Source: Bostrychus sinensis
Lineage: Eukaryota > Chordata > Actinopteri > Gobiiformes > Eleotridae
Direction of reading: 5' to 3'
NCBI GenBank assembly: GCA_020698575.1
Contig: CM036252.1
Coordinates: forward strand, 28,039,206 to 28,103,205
Length of the DNA stretch: 64,000 bases
Shown: in pieces, positions 54,701 to 64,000 of the stretch
Numbering within the stretch: position 1 is the first letter of the stretch
How the letters are laid out: each line of letters starts with the position of its first letter
Program-made: the position numbers and the translations under genes
Notes under the pieces: generated by a model
Told to the model about the DNA's origin: nothing
Databases searched by the model: none
What the model saw: only the letters and a program-made list of their open reading frames with translations

Positions 54701-55385
54701 GATCTAGGTCTGCCCTCGGTGCTCACAAACCTGTACCAGAAACCAGGACGACTTCCTACGTGACTCCCCACATCAATCACTGCATTAGTGGATACCTCAT
54801 CGCCCGGAGATGAATCATCGTTCAAAGGGACAGTCCTGTGTGCCCTCTACCCCCCTTTTCCTCCCACACCCCTCCCTCCCGGCACCTTTTTACACCCCCT
54901 CTGTCCTCACCCCTGTGGGACATGCCGGCGGCACTGCAAGGGCCATACCGTTAGCGGGCGGATGATTAAGAGTCCCAACCCAGTGACCGTGAGTGTCAAC
55001 TTCTACAACACAACACGCTCATATTGCTATCGCTCCGGTCCGGTAAACTGCCGGGCCCTCCCCTCCCAGGACACAAGCAGGTGCTGGGGAGTGTGGTGGT
55101 GGTGGTGGTGGTGGGGGGCGTCAGCACTTGGGACGTCATCCTCCGCTGATGGATGGCGGACATTACGGCTCTTGGGGACAGGTGCCAGTGACGATTAAAG
55201 GGCCCGGCCAGTGGCTCGGAAAGAATGGAAGCGGAGAGAGGGAAAAGGGGAAACTGTTGCCGCAGAACGAGTAAACACAGACGCTGCAGGGGGAGAGAGA
55301 GCAGAGGGCCGGACAGAAAGAGAGTGAGAGAGAGAAAGGAGGGGTGGGGGGGGTGACAGGTAGACCACGGACAGATGGTGCTAGA
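54701..55385. promoter_or_regulatory. GC-rich unique block with (GGT)n
   Basis: GC and CpG content are clearly above the window average. Includes CGGCGGCACTGCAAGGGCC, a GGT run (55093-55118) and a purine-rich GAGAGAGAGAAAGG stretch. Long open frames on both strands (136 and 198 codons) reflect low stop frequency in GC-rich DNA and show no domain. It could be a CpG-island-like promoter of an unseen gene or a conserved element. Confidence 0.3.
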
Positions 55386-55714
55386 AGTGGGATTTTTTTT
55401 TTTTACCACATGACTCTGCCTGTGTACCACATCTGTGTTGATACAGAGGAGCATGGCTTTTGAGGATGGAAATATACCCAACCACAAGTGACATATGTTG
55501 AAGAAGACGCAGTTCAATGACAAGAGTAGCAGCTTTTTCCATTCATTTTTTACAAGGGGGTAAAAATATGACTTTTCACGCAGCAGATTCACAATGATTG
55601 GTTGTTGTGGATATATAGGTCTGAAGACAGTTCTATTTGCCTTAAGTTAACTAATTAAAGTAGGATTGGTGCTATTTGAGAAGCTTTAGCTCAAGTAATT
55701 AAGTAATTAAAAAC

Positions 55715-55739
55715 TACACACACACACACAAAAAAAAAC
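55715..55739. repeat. (CA)n then A-rich run
   Basis: ACACACACACACACAC followed by A9. Confidence 0.9.
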
Positions 55740-55756
55740 ATGACATACATATATCT

Positions 55757-55920
55757 TTAATCCAAAATTTGCTTAGAAAAAAAGGCCTTCTTGATAAAAG
55801 AAAATATAAGTGGATCCAATGTAGAACCTTGTGGCATCCGCTTTTTAACAAGTTTGACCAAGCAGTAAACAGTATTAAAATATACATTAGAATATAGTGG
55901 AATGAGGTTATATGGAAGTT
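55757..55920 (-). pseudogene. LINE reverse-transcriptase remnant, copy 1
   Basis: Minus-strand translation near 55798-55840 reads KRMPQGSTLDPLIFSF. This resembles the RT motif PQGSxLGPLLF that precedes the YADD catalytic box in CR1/L2/Rex-type LINEs. No YADD follows. A duplicated copy is at 56355-56470. Confidence 0.5.
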
Positions 55921-56354
55921 GGGCTTTATGTTTGATGAACATAAAATTTAATAAAAACTGATAATGATTTTGGTGCTGCACTATTTTTTCCCCTCTTTCT
56001 GTCTTAAAACATTACCTGGACATTAGCTAATCAGTCAACACTACTTAACAATAGCAACTTTACAATAGCTGTTTCATAAAATCTATACATTATTTGACCA
56101 TCATTACCTCTCGTTTTTAATACCATGCAGCCAAAATGGGCAACTTTTATTATTTAGCATTTAGCTTAAATAGTGTTACATTGAATACATCTGCATTAAT
56201 ACACTATTGTTACTCTTTTTGGCTAATCTATGCTCTGACTTTACATGCATATCTGTATTTATCATTGACTGTCAGGTGCCAAAAAAACAAATTGGCACTA
56301 ATACTTGGTAAAGTTGACAAAGTCATGTCAAAAAGTCATGACATTTATAACAAT

Positions 56355-56470
56355 AGAAAATATAAGGGGCAGCCAAAGTAGAACCTTGTGGGATCCCTAA
56401 AGGGGATCATTCGGTTTGACTAAGCAATAAACAACAGAATTGTATTGGAATTAAAATATAGTGGAATCAG
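56355..56470 (-). pseudogene. LINE reverse-transcriptase remnant, copy 2
   Basis: Minus-strand GIPQGSTLAAPYIF. The nucleotide words TAGAACCTTGTGG, TTTGACYAAGCARTAAACA and AATATAGTGGAAT are shared with copy 1 in the same order, so the two are paralogous pieces about 555 bp apart. Short and broken. Confidence 0.5.
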
Positions 56471-57520
56471 ATATGTTCTCCACAAACTGTAGGAAAAAAA
56501 GCAGGTTTTCTGGATGTTAGTGTTTCTAGATAGTAACATAGTCCAACATTGTAGATAAGAAACTGTGAAATAAATGGTAAATGAAAAAAAGTTTAAAATA
56601 ATTTCTATAATAATAAATAATTCTTCATTCTGGCTATGAAAAAGCACCTGGACATTAGTAAATCTGACAACACTACCACTTGAAAATTTATTGTAAGAGC
56701 AATCCAAAATGTATAAAGTTTTCAAACATCATCATTCCCTCTAGATAGCAATCAAAAAGAGGCAACAGATCTCAATATACAACAGCCATAAGTTATCAAC
56801 TTGCAATTTAGGTTAACCAACAACCAACTCAAAATGTTTTAGTGCAGTTGGATTGTACCATGCACAATGCGTTTATGTTTTCCACTCTTCTTATTGATAG
56901 CCCTCTTACACAGCCATCAGAAGCATTTTGTTTTTTCATCTAACTCCAATCAAATATAATTCCATCACTGAATAAAGATTCCCTATAGCTAATTCCTATT
57001 CTGACCCACATCAGCTATACTCTGTTTCCTACAGCTTGAATTAACCTTTATAATTTCAGTGTGTCGGATAGTTATCAATTTTCAGAAAAAGTTAGACATT
57101 TAAAAATTGCAAGTTCATTTAAAATCTGCAATCTGTTCACTTGAATGCAACTTGGAATACTTAAAAAAAAAACTTTTCAATGTTATGTGCCATAAATCAG
57201 TAATTACCATACAAAAGTCTCTCATATTGCTAATTATAAAGATATTAATCAACTGAAGTGCTTATAAAATAGCTAAAGGTGCTTGTGTCACTACTTCTGT
57301 GCCCCATGCTAGGTGAATAATATTAATAATTTGGTTACTATGGCACCAGTCAGTAGGAGGAATGTATTAAAGCCATAGTTGAATTTTATCCTTGAAGTTG
57401 AAAAGAGAAGGATTTGACTGATGAGGACCAGACTGTGATAGGTATTATTATTATTAATAGTTTATTTTAAAAAGCAGTCATGTACAACTTCAACAAATTA
57501 CATTTTTTTGTCACTGCTTA
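56471..57520. other. AT-rich non-coding
   Basis: No recognised element. A small (TTA)n run is at 57443-57456. Confidence 0.35.
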
Positions 57521-57524
57521 AAGT

Positions 57525-58690
57525 GGAACTCAGTAACTTTTCTCATTTTTTCTTGCTGTTTTTGCCTCATTTTCCTCTGTGGAGCGCTACCTACATTTCA
57601 AAGTAAAGCACCATCATAAATACTCAAAAGTCCAGTTGACTCCTATATGACCTATTGCTCAGCTTTACTCTCTGTACAAGTTTTCTGAAGCTTGTAAAAC
57701 TTTACACACAAACTCCCAAACTACTGTATATACTCAATTCAGAAAACGACTTAGAATGTGTGCAAAATCAAACTTTATGTGAAAAACTTTAGTAAAAATG
57801 ACATTTTGTAGCTGTCAAAATGAGACACACAATCATCACTTTTTACATTTGTACTTAGGTGGTTGATGTGATGCCCAATTTTCTTGTAATCAATCGAAAT
57901 GATTTGTTAAATGCTGTTTTTTTCTTCTCCAAAATTCCAAAAAAGTTGTGTTATTTTTTTATTTTTATTTTTTTTGTAATTTAACGTTAAACTATAAAAT
58001 GTCCTGTGGTGTGACATTTTCAAAATACAAACATTTCCAAACTTAGTCACTAGCGTCTGGGACAGTTCTTAATGTCTTTGACATATTGTCAAATATTTGT
58101 ACTTTATTAAAACACTTTTAACTGCACCTGAATCATACAATATAAATTAAAATAAGTTTAATCTTGTGTCAAAATGGTGTCCTGCAGTGTGACATGAAAA
58201 AAATCTGGATTTTAAACAGGCAGCCTACAGGACCCCTTTTAAAATTTAAAGACCAGACAGGCCTCTGGAGTTAAGGCTGTCAGCTAAAGGTCAAAAGGAA
58301 CTGTTCTTTTATCATTTATTTTAATAAAATCCTCATTTCCTCATAAACTGTTAACATGTGCCTGTTTGGTGTCCTGCGGTGTGACTGCTATATTTTTCCC
58401 AAAACAAAATTCTGAATGTTAAATATCTATTTTTAGGGGGATATATTTTTATTATTATTTACAAAGGACATGTAAAATATTTTAAGACAAGAATTCAAAT
58501 GGACAAACTGTAGTGAATGTCCTGCAGTGTGACAGAAAAAGTCATGCAACAGGACAATGTTAAAACATGTAGAAATAACAGTTACACTTAAAATTATGAC
58601 TTTGCTTACAAAAAAGCTTTCTTTACACTTTTTATAAAACTGATTTATGCTTATTCTTTTTATCCAGCTTCAAAGTTGTGTTACACCATC
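57525..58690. repeat. AT-rich region with four copies of GTCCTGYRGTGTGAC
   Basis: The 15-mer recurs at 58001-58015, 58179-58193, 58371-58385 and 58519-58533, all on the plus strand and spaced 178, 192 and 148 bp. Only the two central bases vary (TG, CA, CG, CA). Intervening sequence is AT-rich and not obviously repeated. TTAAAGTGGAACTCAGTAAC at 57520 resembles the TTAA-element end at 37202. I do not recognise the unit. Confidence 0.6.
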
Positions 58691-59080
58691 AGACCAAAAA
58701 AAAAAAAAAAAAAGTTGTTACATCTCTAAACGTCAACTACCCACTTACATTTGAGGTGATGCATCTAAATTTATATGCCAAGTTTTAAGAAAGCTAACAT
58801 TTCCTGGAGGTATGCATCATTGAGCAACTCAGAAAACCAATAATGGCTCTGATTTCCAAGTCAAAAGTGACATCCAAAGAGTGAGAGAAACACTCATGTC
58901 ATTGATGCACCAAATCTAATGTCATAAGTGATCCAGGGATGTTTTTGTAGACATGTTTAATCTCATGCATGGTATTTTTTGATGTCCAGTATGAGTCTGT
59001 GCTTGCTTGATATTCGTTTTCAGTATTCCATATTTAGAGCATACTAAAATAAATGAAAACTGTTTACCAGCTGCACTTGT
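58691..59080. other. Unique non-coding
   Basis: A20 run near 58697-58714. Nothing else seen. Confidence 0.35.
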
Positions 59081-59960
59081 GCTCTTGCTTTTATCAGTGA
59101 TGACACACCGTTTTCAGAATTACCTGCTTTGCCTCGGGCCCGGTTCACCTCCTGTCAAGACGCTCTTCACCTCCCCCATCATCACGGCCGCTGCCTTTGT
59201 AATTGGTTATCAAGGACTCCATCTTTTCGAGGGTCCATCTCTTCACCTCTGACCACAATGACACCTTATATTTGTACTTTAATGCATTTTGATTCGGTTT
59301 GCCCCATCGCCGGCCCTGCAGGTTTATGTTTTTTCTATGGGAACCTGGCACCGCGTTGGACAGTCATTGTCAAGGGAGCGTTCCATTCGGAGATAATGAC
59401 TGCGCCTGGAAATGAACACCCTGTGGAGGGAAAATAAGACAAAAATAATGTCCAGCGCTTCCCCCATTACCGAGGAGATGGGGGAAAGGTGCTGGTGGAG
59501 AGGATGAGTGAGAGACAGAATGGGCTGACGAATGCGGCGGTCCGATGGGGATAGGACACTCTTTGTTGAAGTTCAGCAGCCTGATTGTAGAATTGAATCT
59601 CTCCAGAACCGATGCTGAGAATAATAGGCCCCGGCTGAGAGAATGGAGCTATACTTCAGGTTGCAACTGCAGAGCCAAATTTACTGCCATCAGCACAAAA
59701 TAAAACAGACTAGAGACCAGTGTCTGTCTCCGCAACACCAGCCAGTGTCTGCAAATTGCCTTGACATTCGGCTATAATTTACTTTGTAATGACTGAAAAT
59801 AGCCAGGGATGATTCCGGTTCTAGATATCAGAAATTGCGCCGGTAGAAAACAAGGTTTTCGCATTAGCAGAAGGCAGGGGGAACCACTTCATCAAACTCA
59901 ATTTCCTTGAATTAGATCTGAAAACAGCTTATAATCTATAAAAACAAACCTGAAGCTCTC
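59080..59960. promoter_or_regulatory. Long unique block, best candidate for conserved non-coding DNA
   Basis: About 880 bp without repeat features. GC is higher than in the flanks, with words such as TTTGTAATTGGTTATCAAGG, GTCATTGTCAAGGGAGC, AGATAATGACTGCG and TTCGGCTATAATTTACTTTG. The texture matches vertebrate developmental enhancers. No long frame stays open across it; the 102-codon frame at 59129-59437 overlaps others on both strands. Inferred. Confidence 0.4.
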
Positions 59961-59970
59961 AGAGAGCAAT

Positions 59971-60211
59971 GGGCCTCATTCATGAACCATTCTTGCGCAA
60001 AGATTTGTACTCAAGCCCTACGTAGGAAGTTTTTTTGGCATTCAGCAATGTTTTCTTAACTGGAAATAGTTCTTCTGGAAGAACAAATTCCGAGAACAAG
60101 TAACAGCACTCTTACACACTAAAATTATGCACTTACAGTATAGTTTTCTTGTGCAGTTCATAGAAGAGTGACTTAAGTTACTTTCATGAGTAAACATTTA
60201 TGAATGGGGCC
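59971..60211. mobile_element. Small TIR element (GGCCYCATTCATRAA), ~240 bp
   Basis: Left GGGCCTCATTCATGAACC. Right end read inward GGCCCCATTCATAAATG. Inverted match over about 15 bp. The target duplication is not clear (AAT/TAT-like). Confidence 0.55.
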
Positions 60212-61225
60212 TATGGTCCTTATCTTCCACTAGTAACAATGCTACATTTGTAAAGCCAGAACACAGAATATTTTGAGTGTCCTTGTCCCTGCACCACTGA
60301 GCTGGAAGGAAAAGTCAGGGAACATAACAAACATTGGTATCAAGGGATGCCCAAATTGGGGCCTGTGGTGCAAAACTTGGCCCTTTGATTTGTAAGTATC
60401 TACTTTGATTCTGTTGTGCACTGAAAATACAGGATTGGATACATTGTTAGTGGTTGGTAGGTACACTATCCTGGTCTGTCCTGGTTTAATCTTTCTTATA
60501 AAGATGAGAAGTAAGTTAACAGGTTAAATAACTGGTTTACTCGTATATCTGTTTGCATTTCATCTCATCTCGTGGAAATAATTATTACATTTGGCTCTTG
60601 CTCTAATCCTGCAAATATGTTTTTTTTATTATTATCATTATTGTTTGTATTGTATAATGGTTAAATTATTATGAAAAAAAATACATGGATTTTGTAGATG
60701 GGGAAATATGTGTTTAGTGATTTCTCTCAAATTAATGCAGTGCCCTAACGGAATCGTCACCTTGCGTGGCCCATTAATGACCTTTGCTTAAAAAGGAAGC
60801 TTGAATTATTTGACAGATTAACCACCCAACACTCCTTAGTTGTAGTGAAATTTGAGTCAGGAATGATTCTAGATACTATTGCTAAGTAATCAGATATTGC
60901 AATGGTGAAAAAGAATGAATGGAAGATGTAAAATGTGATAGTTGAATTAAAATCTTTGGCAAGGTCAGTAATGAGCCAAAGAGGAAATTTGCACTATATC
61001 TTTACCACTGCAAGGTAGGGCCAATGCTTTGGAGCATATCTGCTTTAGTTCCTATTAGTACTTTTACATTTACTACTGGTCAAATTAAAATAGTTTTCTA
61101 TTCCACCAGCAGGCGGATCCGCCTTCATCAAACCAACTTCATCTTTTTTTTTCCAGTACCAACCCTAGTTCGACCTGATCTCAGTTTTTTCCCAATCCAT
61201 CAATGTTTACTGTTATAATGTGGAA
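60212..61225. other. Unique non-coding
   Basis: AT-rich; no element recognised. Confidence 0.35.
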
Positions 61226-61229
61226 TGTT

Positions 61230-61460
61230 TGCTCATCTGCTTACCCATAATCCCTCAGCACACACTTCCCCTCTCCTCCCTGGCCTCTCTATATTAAGGC
61301 CTGGCGTCACTGGCGGATTAACTTCTCTGAACTTTGAGGATGATACAGCTAAAATGCGCAGCTCGGCGACTGTCAGTACCAAGCCGCAGCTTCCTCTAAC
61401 ATAGTCGGCAAATGGAGCACTGTGATTTGAGCGCATCACTATTCTCGCTCAGCCTCCTGG
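61230..61460. promoter_or_regulatory. Candidate conserved regulatory block
   Basis: Unique, with GGCGGATTAACTTCTCTGAAC, GAGGATGATACAGC, a CGCAGCTCGGCGACTGTC patch and GCACTGTGATTTGAGCGC. Composition only. Confidence 0.3.
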
Positions 61461-62210
61461 GAATTCAACTTGAGTCGCTAAAAACAGCTTTGATAGATGA
61501 CTTTTTTCCTAGCACTGTTTTTTGCAAGCCTGTATAGATCCTTCTGCAAGTGCCATGAACAAGATGTGTACCCACATGGGAGCAAAAAGTCGGGCTTTTT
61601 GCATTCGAGGAATGTTGATCTCCACAAAGGCATTAGTCTTATCTTGCGATGGTAAAGAGATAGTACCCACTGTGGATTTTTTTTTTAGTTCAGGTGTAAA
61701 CACCATCTTCATTGACTCATAAAGCTCCTATATGATACAAAAAGCAATAGTTTGTTCCTTTACTGACCCCCTGTGGCTGGCGTTAATGCCTCACCTGAAA
61801 ATCTCATCAAAATGCAACATTCTCACTTACAAGGTAACAGAGTAACAAATTAACAAACCAACCAACCAACGAAGAAACCAGTGGCCGAGGTAACGATATG
61901 CTCCAAATCTGCTAAAGTATGTTGACTAAGGTAAGTCAATTTTAGGTCATCCAAAATCATAACAATACAATGCAATTTTTGGCTTTAACTTGTATAGTTT
62001 AGGCTTTTTATAATTTTGTCTTTCCAAAATCAACTCCAACCTGCACCAAAACAGCATTGAAAATGTGATGAAAGGTCCACATAATGGAACACTCTTTCAT
62101 ATTTGTATGAAATCTCCATTAATACATTTCATTTTTAATAGTAACAAAACATGCTTACAAAGTATATATATTTTTTATTTTATTTTTTTTTTTTTTTTGA
62201 AAAGTCTCTG
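61461..62210. other. Unique non-coding
   Basis: Overlapping frames at 61509-61722 on both strands are mirror shadows with no domain. A T15-rich run lies at 62180-62200. Confidence 0.35.
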
Positions 62211-62309
62211 AAAGACTAGCTCAGCAATACCCTTAAAAAGGCTCTATTATGCAAAATCAACTTTTTGGAGGTTGTAATGCTGTTCCCTCATTTAAAACAT
62301 ACCTGAAGT

Positions 62310-63611
62310 TAGGGCTGGGCGATAAATCAATTTTTTCGATTAATTCGAATTTGTAGTGCAGGTCGACTTGTTTAAATAAAAATCGATTTAAAAAAAACGT
62401 CCACCACAGGCGCTCTGGGCTCCCGTAGTTCATAGTGGGTAGGCACGCCCGCCCTCCCTCTACACTAGAGGAACACAAACAACATGGCAGCGAGTAGGGA
62501 AGAACTTGTTCCTAAGAAAGGCACAGTGTCGTCAGTTGTGTGGAATTGGTTCGAGTTTGCGGCGCACAAACAGCGCCCCGCTGCAAAGTCAGTCCCTACA
62601 GGATTTCGCGTAGTTGCGATCTCAACTATTAACGCAAAATCAAGCAAACCCCGCGAATTCAGCGTGACCCTGCAACTGTGTCCAAACTCCGCAACCCTCT
62701 CAGCAGAAGCGCACTGGTAATGCGCGGCGGAGGTCGGGTTGAGCCACAGACAAAGCGGCGTGGAGGTGCGATGCGGAGGACGGAGGTGCGGTGCGGAGCA
62801 GCTCGGAGCAGCGCGGAGATTGACCGCACATGAGGTCGCAGGTGCTCACCAGCAGCAGCGGCGTGGATGGGACTAAAGGAGGAGACAAACGCGGTGCTTT
62901 CTAGTTTTGTCTGGTGTCACTCTGAAAAGCTTTCTGCGTTGCCATGGTGATATAGTTGCCTAAAAAGTTGAATGGACAGCGTATTTAGGCAACAATGAAG
63001 TTTGAGGTCATTGTTCTTTAAACGTTAAAGTTGCCAGCTAATAACCTTCCTGAAAACCTAGCACAGCAAACTTCCTCTGTTTTTAATGACTGGATGTTCT
63101 ACAGCACACAACAGGAATCACCAGAGAAGATCTGAGAGGAACAGAATCAGAATCAGCTGCAGGAGCCCCAAAAAACAGCCTAATAACACAGCAATATCAT
63201 TTTAAAAAGTAGGTACACTTGGCCTGTTTAAATACAGGTATTTTTAATTAGATTAATTACCACCTCAGATATATTTAAAAACAGATTTTGTTAGTTTTTA
63301 CAGTTCTAGCTAATATTTTTAAGAAGAATTATAGATGAAAAAATAAAAATAAAAAATTTGCAACTTTTAGCGCAACTTTTAAGAAAATCCCCCATAAAAT
63401 CACAGGGCCTTCTCTTCTATTTGACTTGTCTGATTGCACTTTAACCTCAAGAGGAAATCAAAGCAATAAAGCTAAACTTGTTTTGGACAATTTCTCTGTT
63501 GTCTTCAGTTTGATTTTAAGTAAGTGGGGAAAAAAATCATTTTTAAATCGTAAATCAAATTTTTTGTGAAAAAATCTAAGATTTTTTTTTAGGCTATATC
63601 GCCCAGCTCTA
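62310..63611 (+). mobile_element. hAT element (1,302 bp) with exact TSD and BED-exon remnant
   Basis: Left end TAGGGCTGGGCGATAAATC. Right end read inward TAGAGCTGGGCGATATAGCC. Exact 8-bp duplications CCTGAAGT (62302-62309; 63612-63619). It is internally deleted: only the beginning of a transposase-like reading frame remains. A partial relative lies at 30825-31540. Confidence 0.9.
62484..62720 (+). pseudogene. hAT transposase N-terminal (BED-finger) remnant
   Basis: It starts at ATG 62484 and reads MAASREELVPKKGTVSSVVW, then NWFEF. This resembles the start of ZBED-type hAT transposases, where a (L/V)VPK...SVVWxWFGF segment introduces the C2H2-like BED zinc finger. The expected CxxC pair and His residues do not follow. 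The frame runs 78 codons into unrelated sequence, so the finger and RNaseH-like catalytic domain are deleted. The region is CpG-rich and lies just after a GC-richer leader, consistent with a retained promoter plus first exon. It is too short to be functional. The family call rests on about 15 residues. Confidence 0.5.
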
Positions 63612-63625
63612 CCTGAAGTTTTATT

Positions 63626-64000
63626 TCATTCATGCCATCCATCCATCCATCCATCTTCATCCGCTTTATCCAGGGCCGGGTCGCAGGGGCAGCAGTCTAA
63701 GCAGGACACCCAGACATCCCTCTCCCCGGACACTTCCTCCAGCTCCTCTCGAGGAACCCCAAGGGGTTCCCAGGCCAGCTGAGAGACGTAGTCCCTCCAG
63801 CGTGTCCTAGGTCTTCCCCGGGGCCTCCTCCCGGTGGGATATGCCTGGAACACCTCCCCAGGGAGACGTCCAGGAGGCATCCAGAACAGATGCCCAAGTC
63901 ACCTCAGCTGGCTCCTCTTTATGTGGAGGAGCAGCGGCTCTACTCCGAGCTCCTCCCGGGCTAACCGAGCTCCTCACCCTATCTCTAAAGGAGCGCCCAG
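63626..64000 (-). pseudogene. LINE 3' end with C-terminal ORF piece
   Basis: Minus-strand translation of 63880-63626 reads MPPGRLPGEVFQAYPTGRR, then GRPRTRWRDYVSQLAWE. These are the closing residues of a fish non-LTR retrotransposon polyprotein, downstream of the reverse transcriptase. The sequence continues to the window edge with CTCCGAGCTCCTCCCGGG, so more of the element should lie beyond 64000. The tail is (ATGG)n on the coding strand. The low divergence of the C-terminal motif suggests a fairly recent copy. The clade (RTE-, L2- or I-like) cannot be settled from this piece. Confidence 0.75.
63635..63654. repeat. (CCAT)n at LINE tail
   Basis: Five tandem CCAT units at the 3' end of the minus-strand LINE, the usual tail type of this family. 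Confidence 0.85.

Larger units (their letters stand above)
62225..63630. mobile_element. TTAA-family element hosting a hAT insertion
   Basis: TTAAAAAGGCTCTATTATGC, then AAAATCAACTTTTTGGAGG (62234-62273), is a TTAA-family left end. It reads through to CATACCTGAAGT, is split by the hAT, and resumes TTTTATTTCATTCATG at 63620. The right end is not visible before the LINE. Confidence 0.5.

Noticed and set aside
54996..55592. 198-codon minus-strand frame overlapping a 136-codon plus-strand frame
   Set aside because: The region is GC-rich and low in stop codons. Both strands are open at once, poly-Thr comes from the GGT run, and there is no recognisable domain or start context.

Overview
This window looks like teleost fish genomic DNA. 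It is AT-rich, has no operon-like gene packing and no convincing host exon, and is full of repeat families typical of bony fishes: Tc1-like transposons, several hAT-type non-autonomous elements with perfect 8-bp target-site duplications (TSDs), PIF/Harbinger and TTAA-flanked MITEs, tRNA-derived SINEs ending in (ATT)n, a Penelope-like fragment and LINE 3' ends. Almost every open frame is short and random. The longest (197 codons, minus strand, 4863-5456) is low-complexity Leu/Thr translation of a trinucleotide array. I read the window as intergenic or large-intron DNA, with transposon pseudogenes as the only recognisable protein-coding content.

Layout. 1-3110: LINE tail, a short SINE/LINE remnant, otherwise unique. 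3111-7201: a hAT-type element whose interior is a 2.7-kb AGT-rich array, with a second hAT (6141-7119) inside it. 7697-8399 and 11143-11639: two TTAA-flanked fold-back/piggyBac-like elements. 12040-12560: unique, homeodomain-site-rich DNA, possibly a conserved enhancer. 13200-19100: mixed repeats, SINEs and a minisatellite-bearing hAT. 20253-24170: a second minisatellite hAT, a Penelope-like C-terminal fragment, a hairpin and a nearly full-length dead Tc1 transposase. 25012-26570: a mariner-type element with a hAT inside. 28374-31540: more hAT pieces, a third minisatellite copy, a SINE and a nested mariner MITE. 32542-34600: a dead Tc1 followed by a dead Harbinger transposase. 37057-39305 and 43071-44331: two triple-nested transposon stacks in which every insertion can be ordered by its TSD. 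44342-50600: Harbinger MITE, complete SINE, hAT and Tc1 fragments. 51060-58690: dispersed repeats, a TTAA MITE, GC-rich unique sequence, two reverse-transcriptase remnants and a region where one 15-bp motif recurs four times. 59080-59960: a long unique GC-richer block. 62310-63611: a young hAT copy with a remnant BED-finger exon. 63626-64000: a LINE 3' end.

The clearest biology is transposon stratigraphy. At least seven insertions inside other repeats can be dated relative to each other from exact TSDs, and four have a paralogous uninterrupted copy in the same window or rebuild a recognisable repeat motif. Two non-autonomous hAT families each carry their own internal tandem array (an AGT trinucleotide array in one, a 12-bp TTTAGTCCTGGT minisatellite in the other) at several loci, which suggests that transposition spreads these arrays. 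Several low-repeat blocks rich in TAATTA/CTAATGA motifs are candidate regulatory elements, but this cannot be shown without cross-species alignment.
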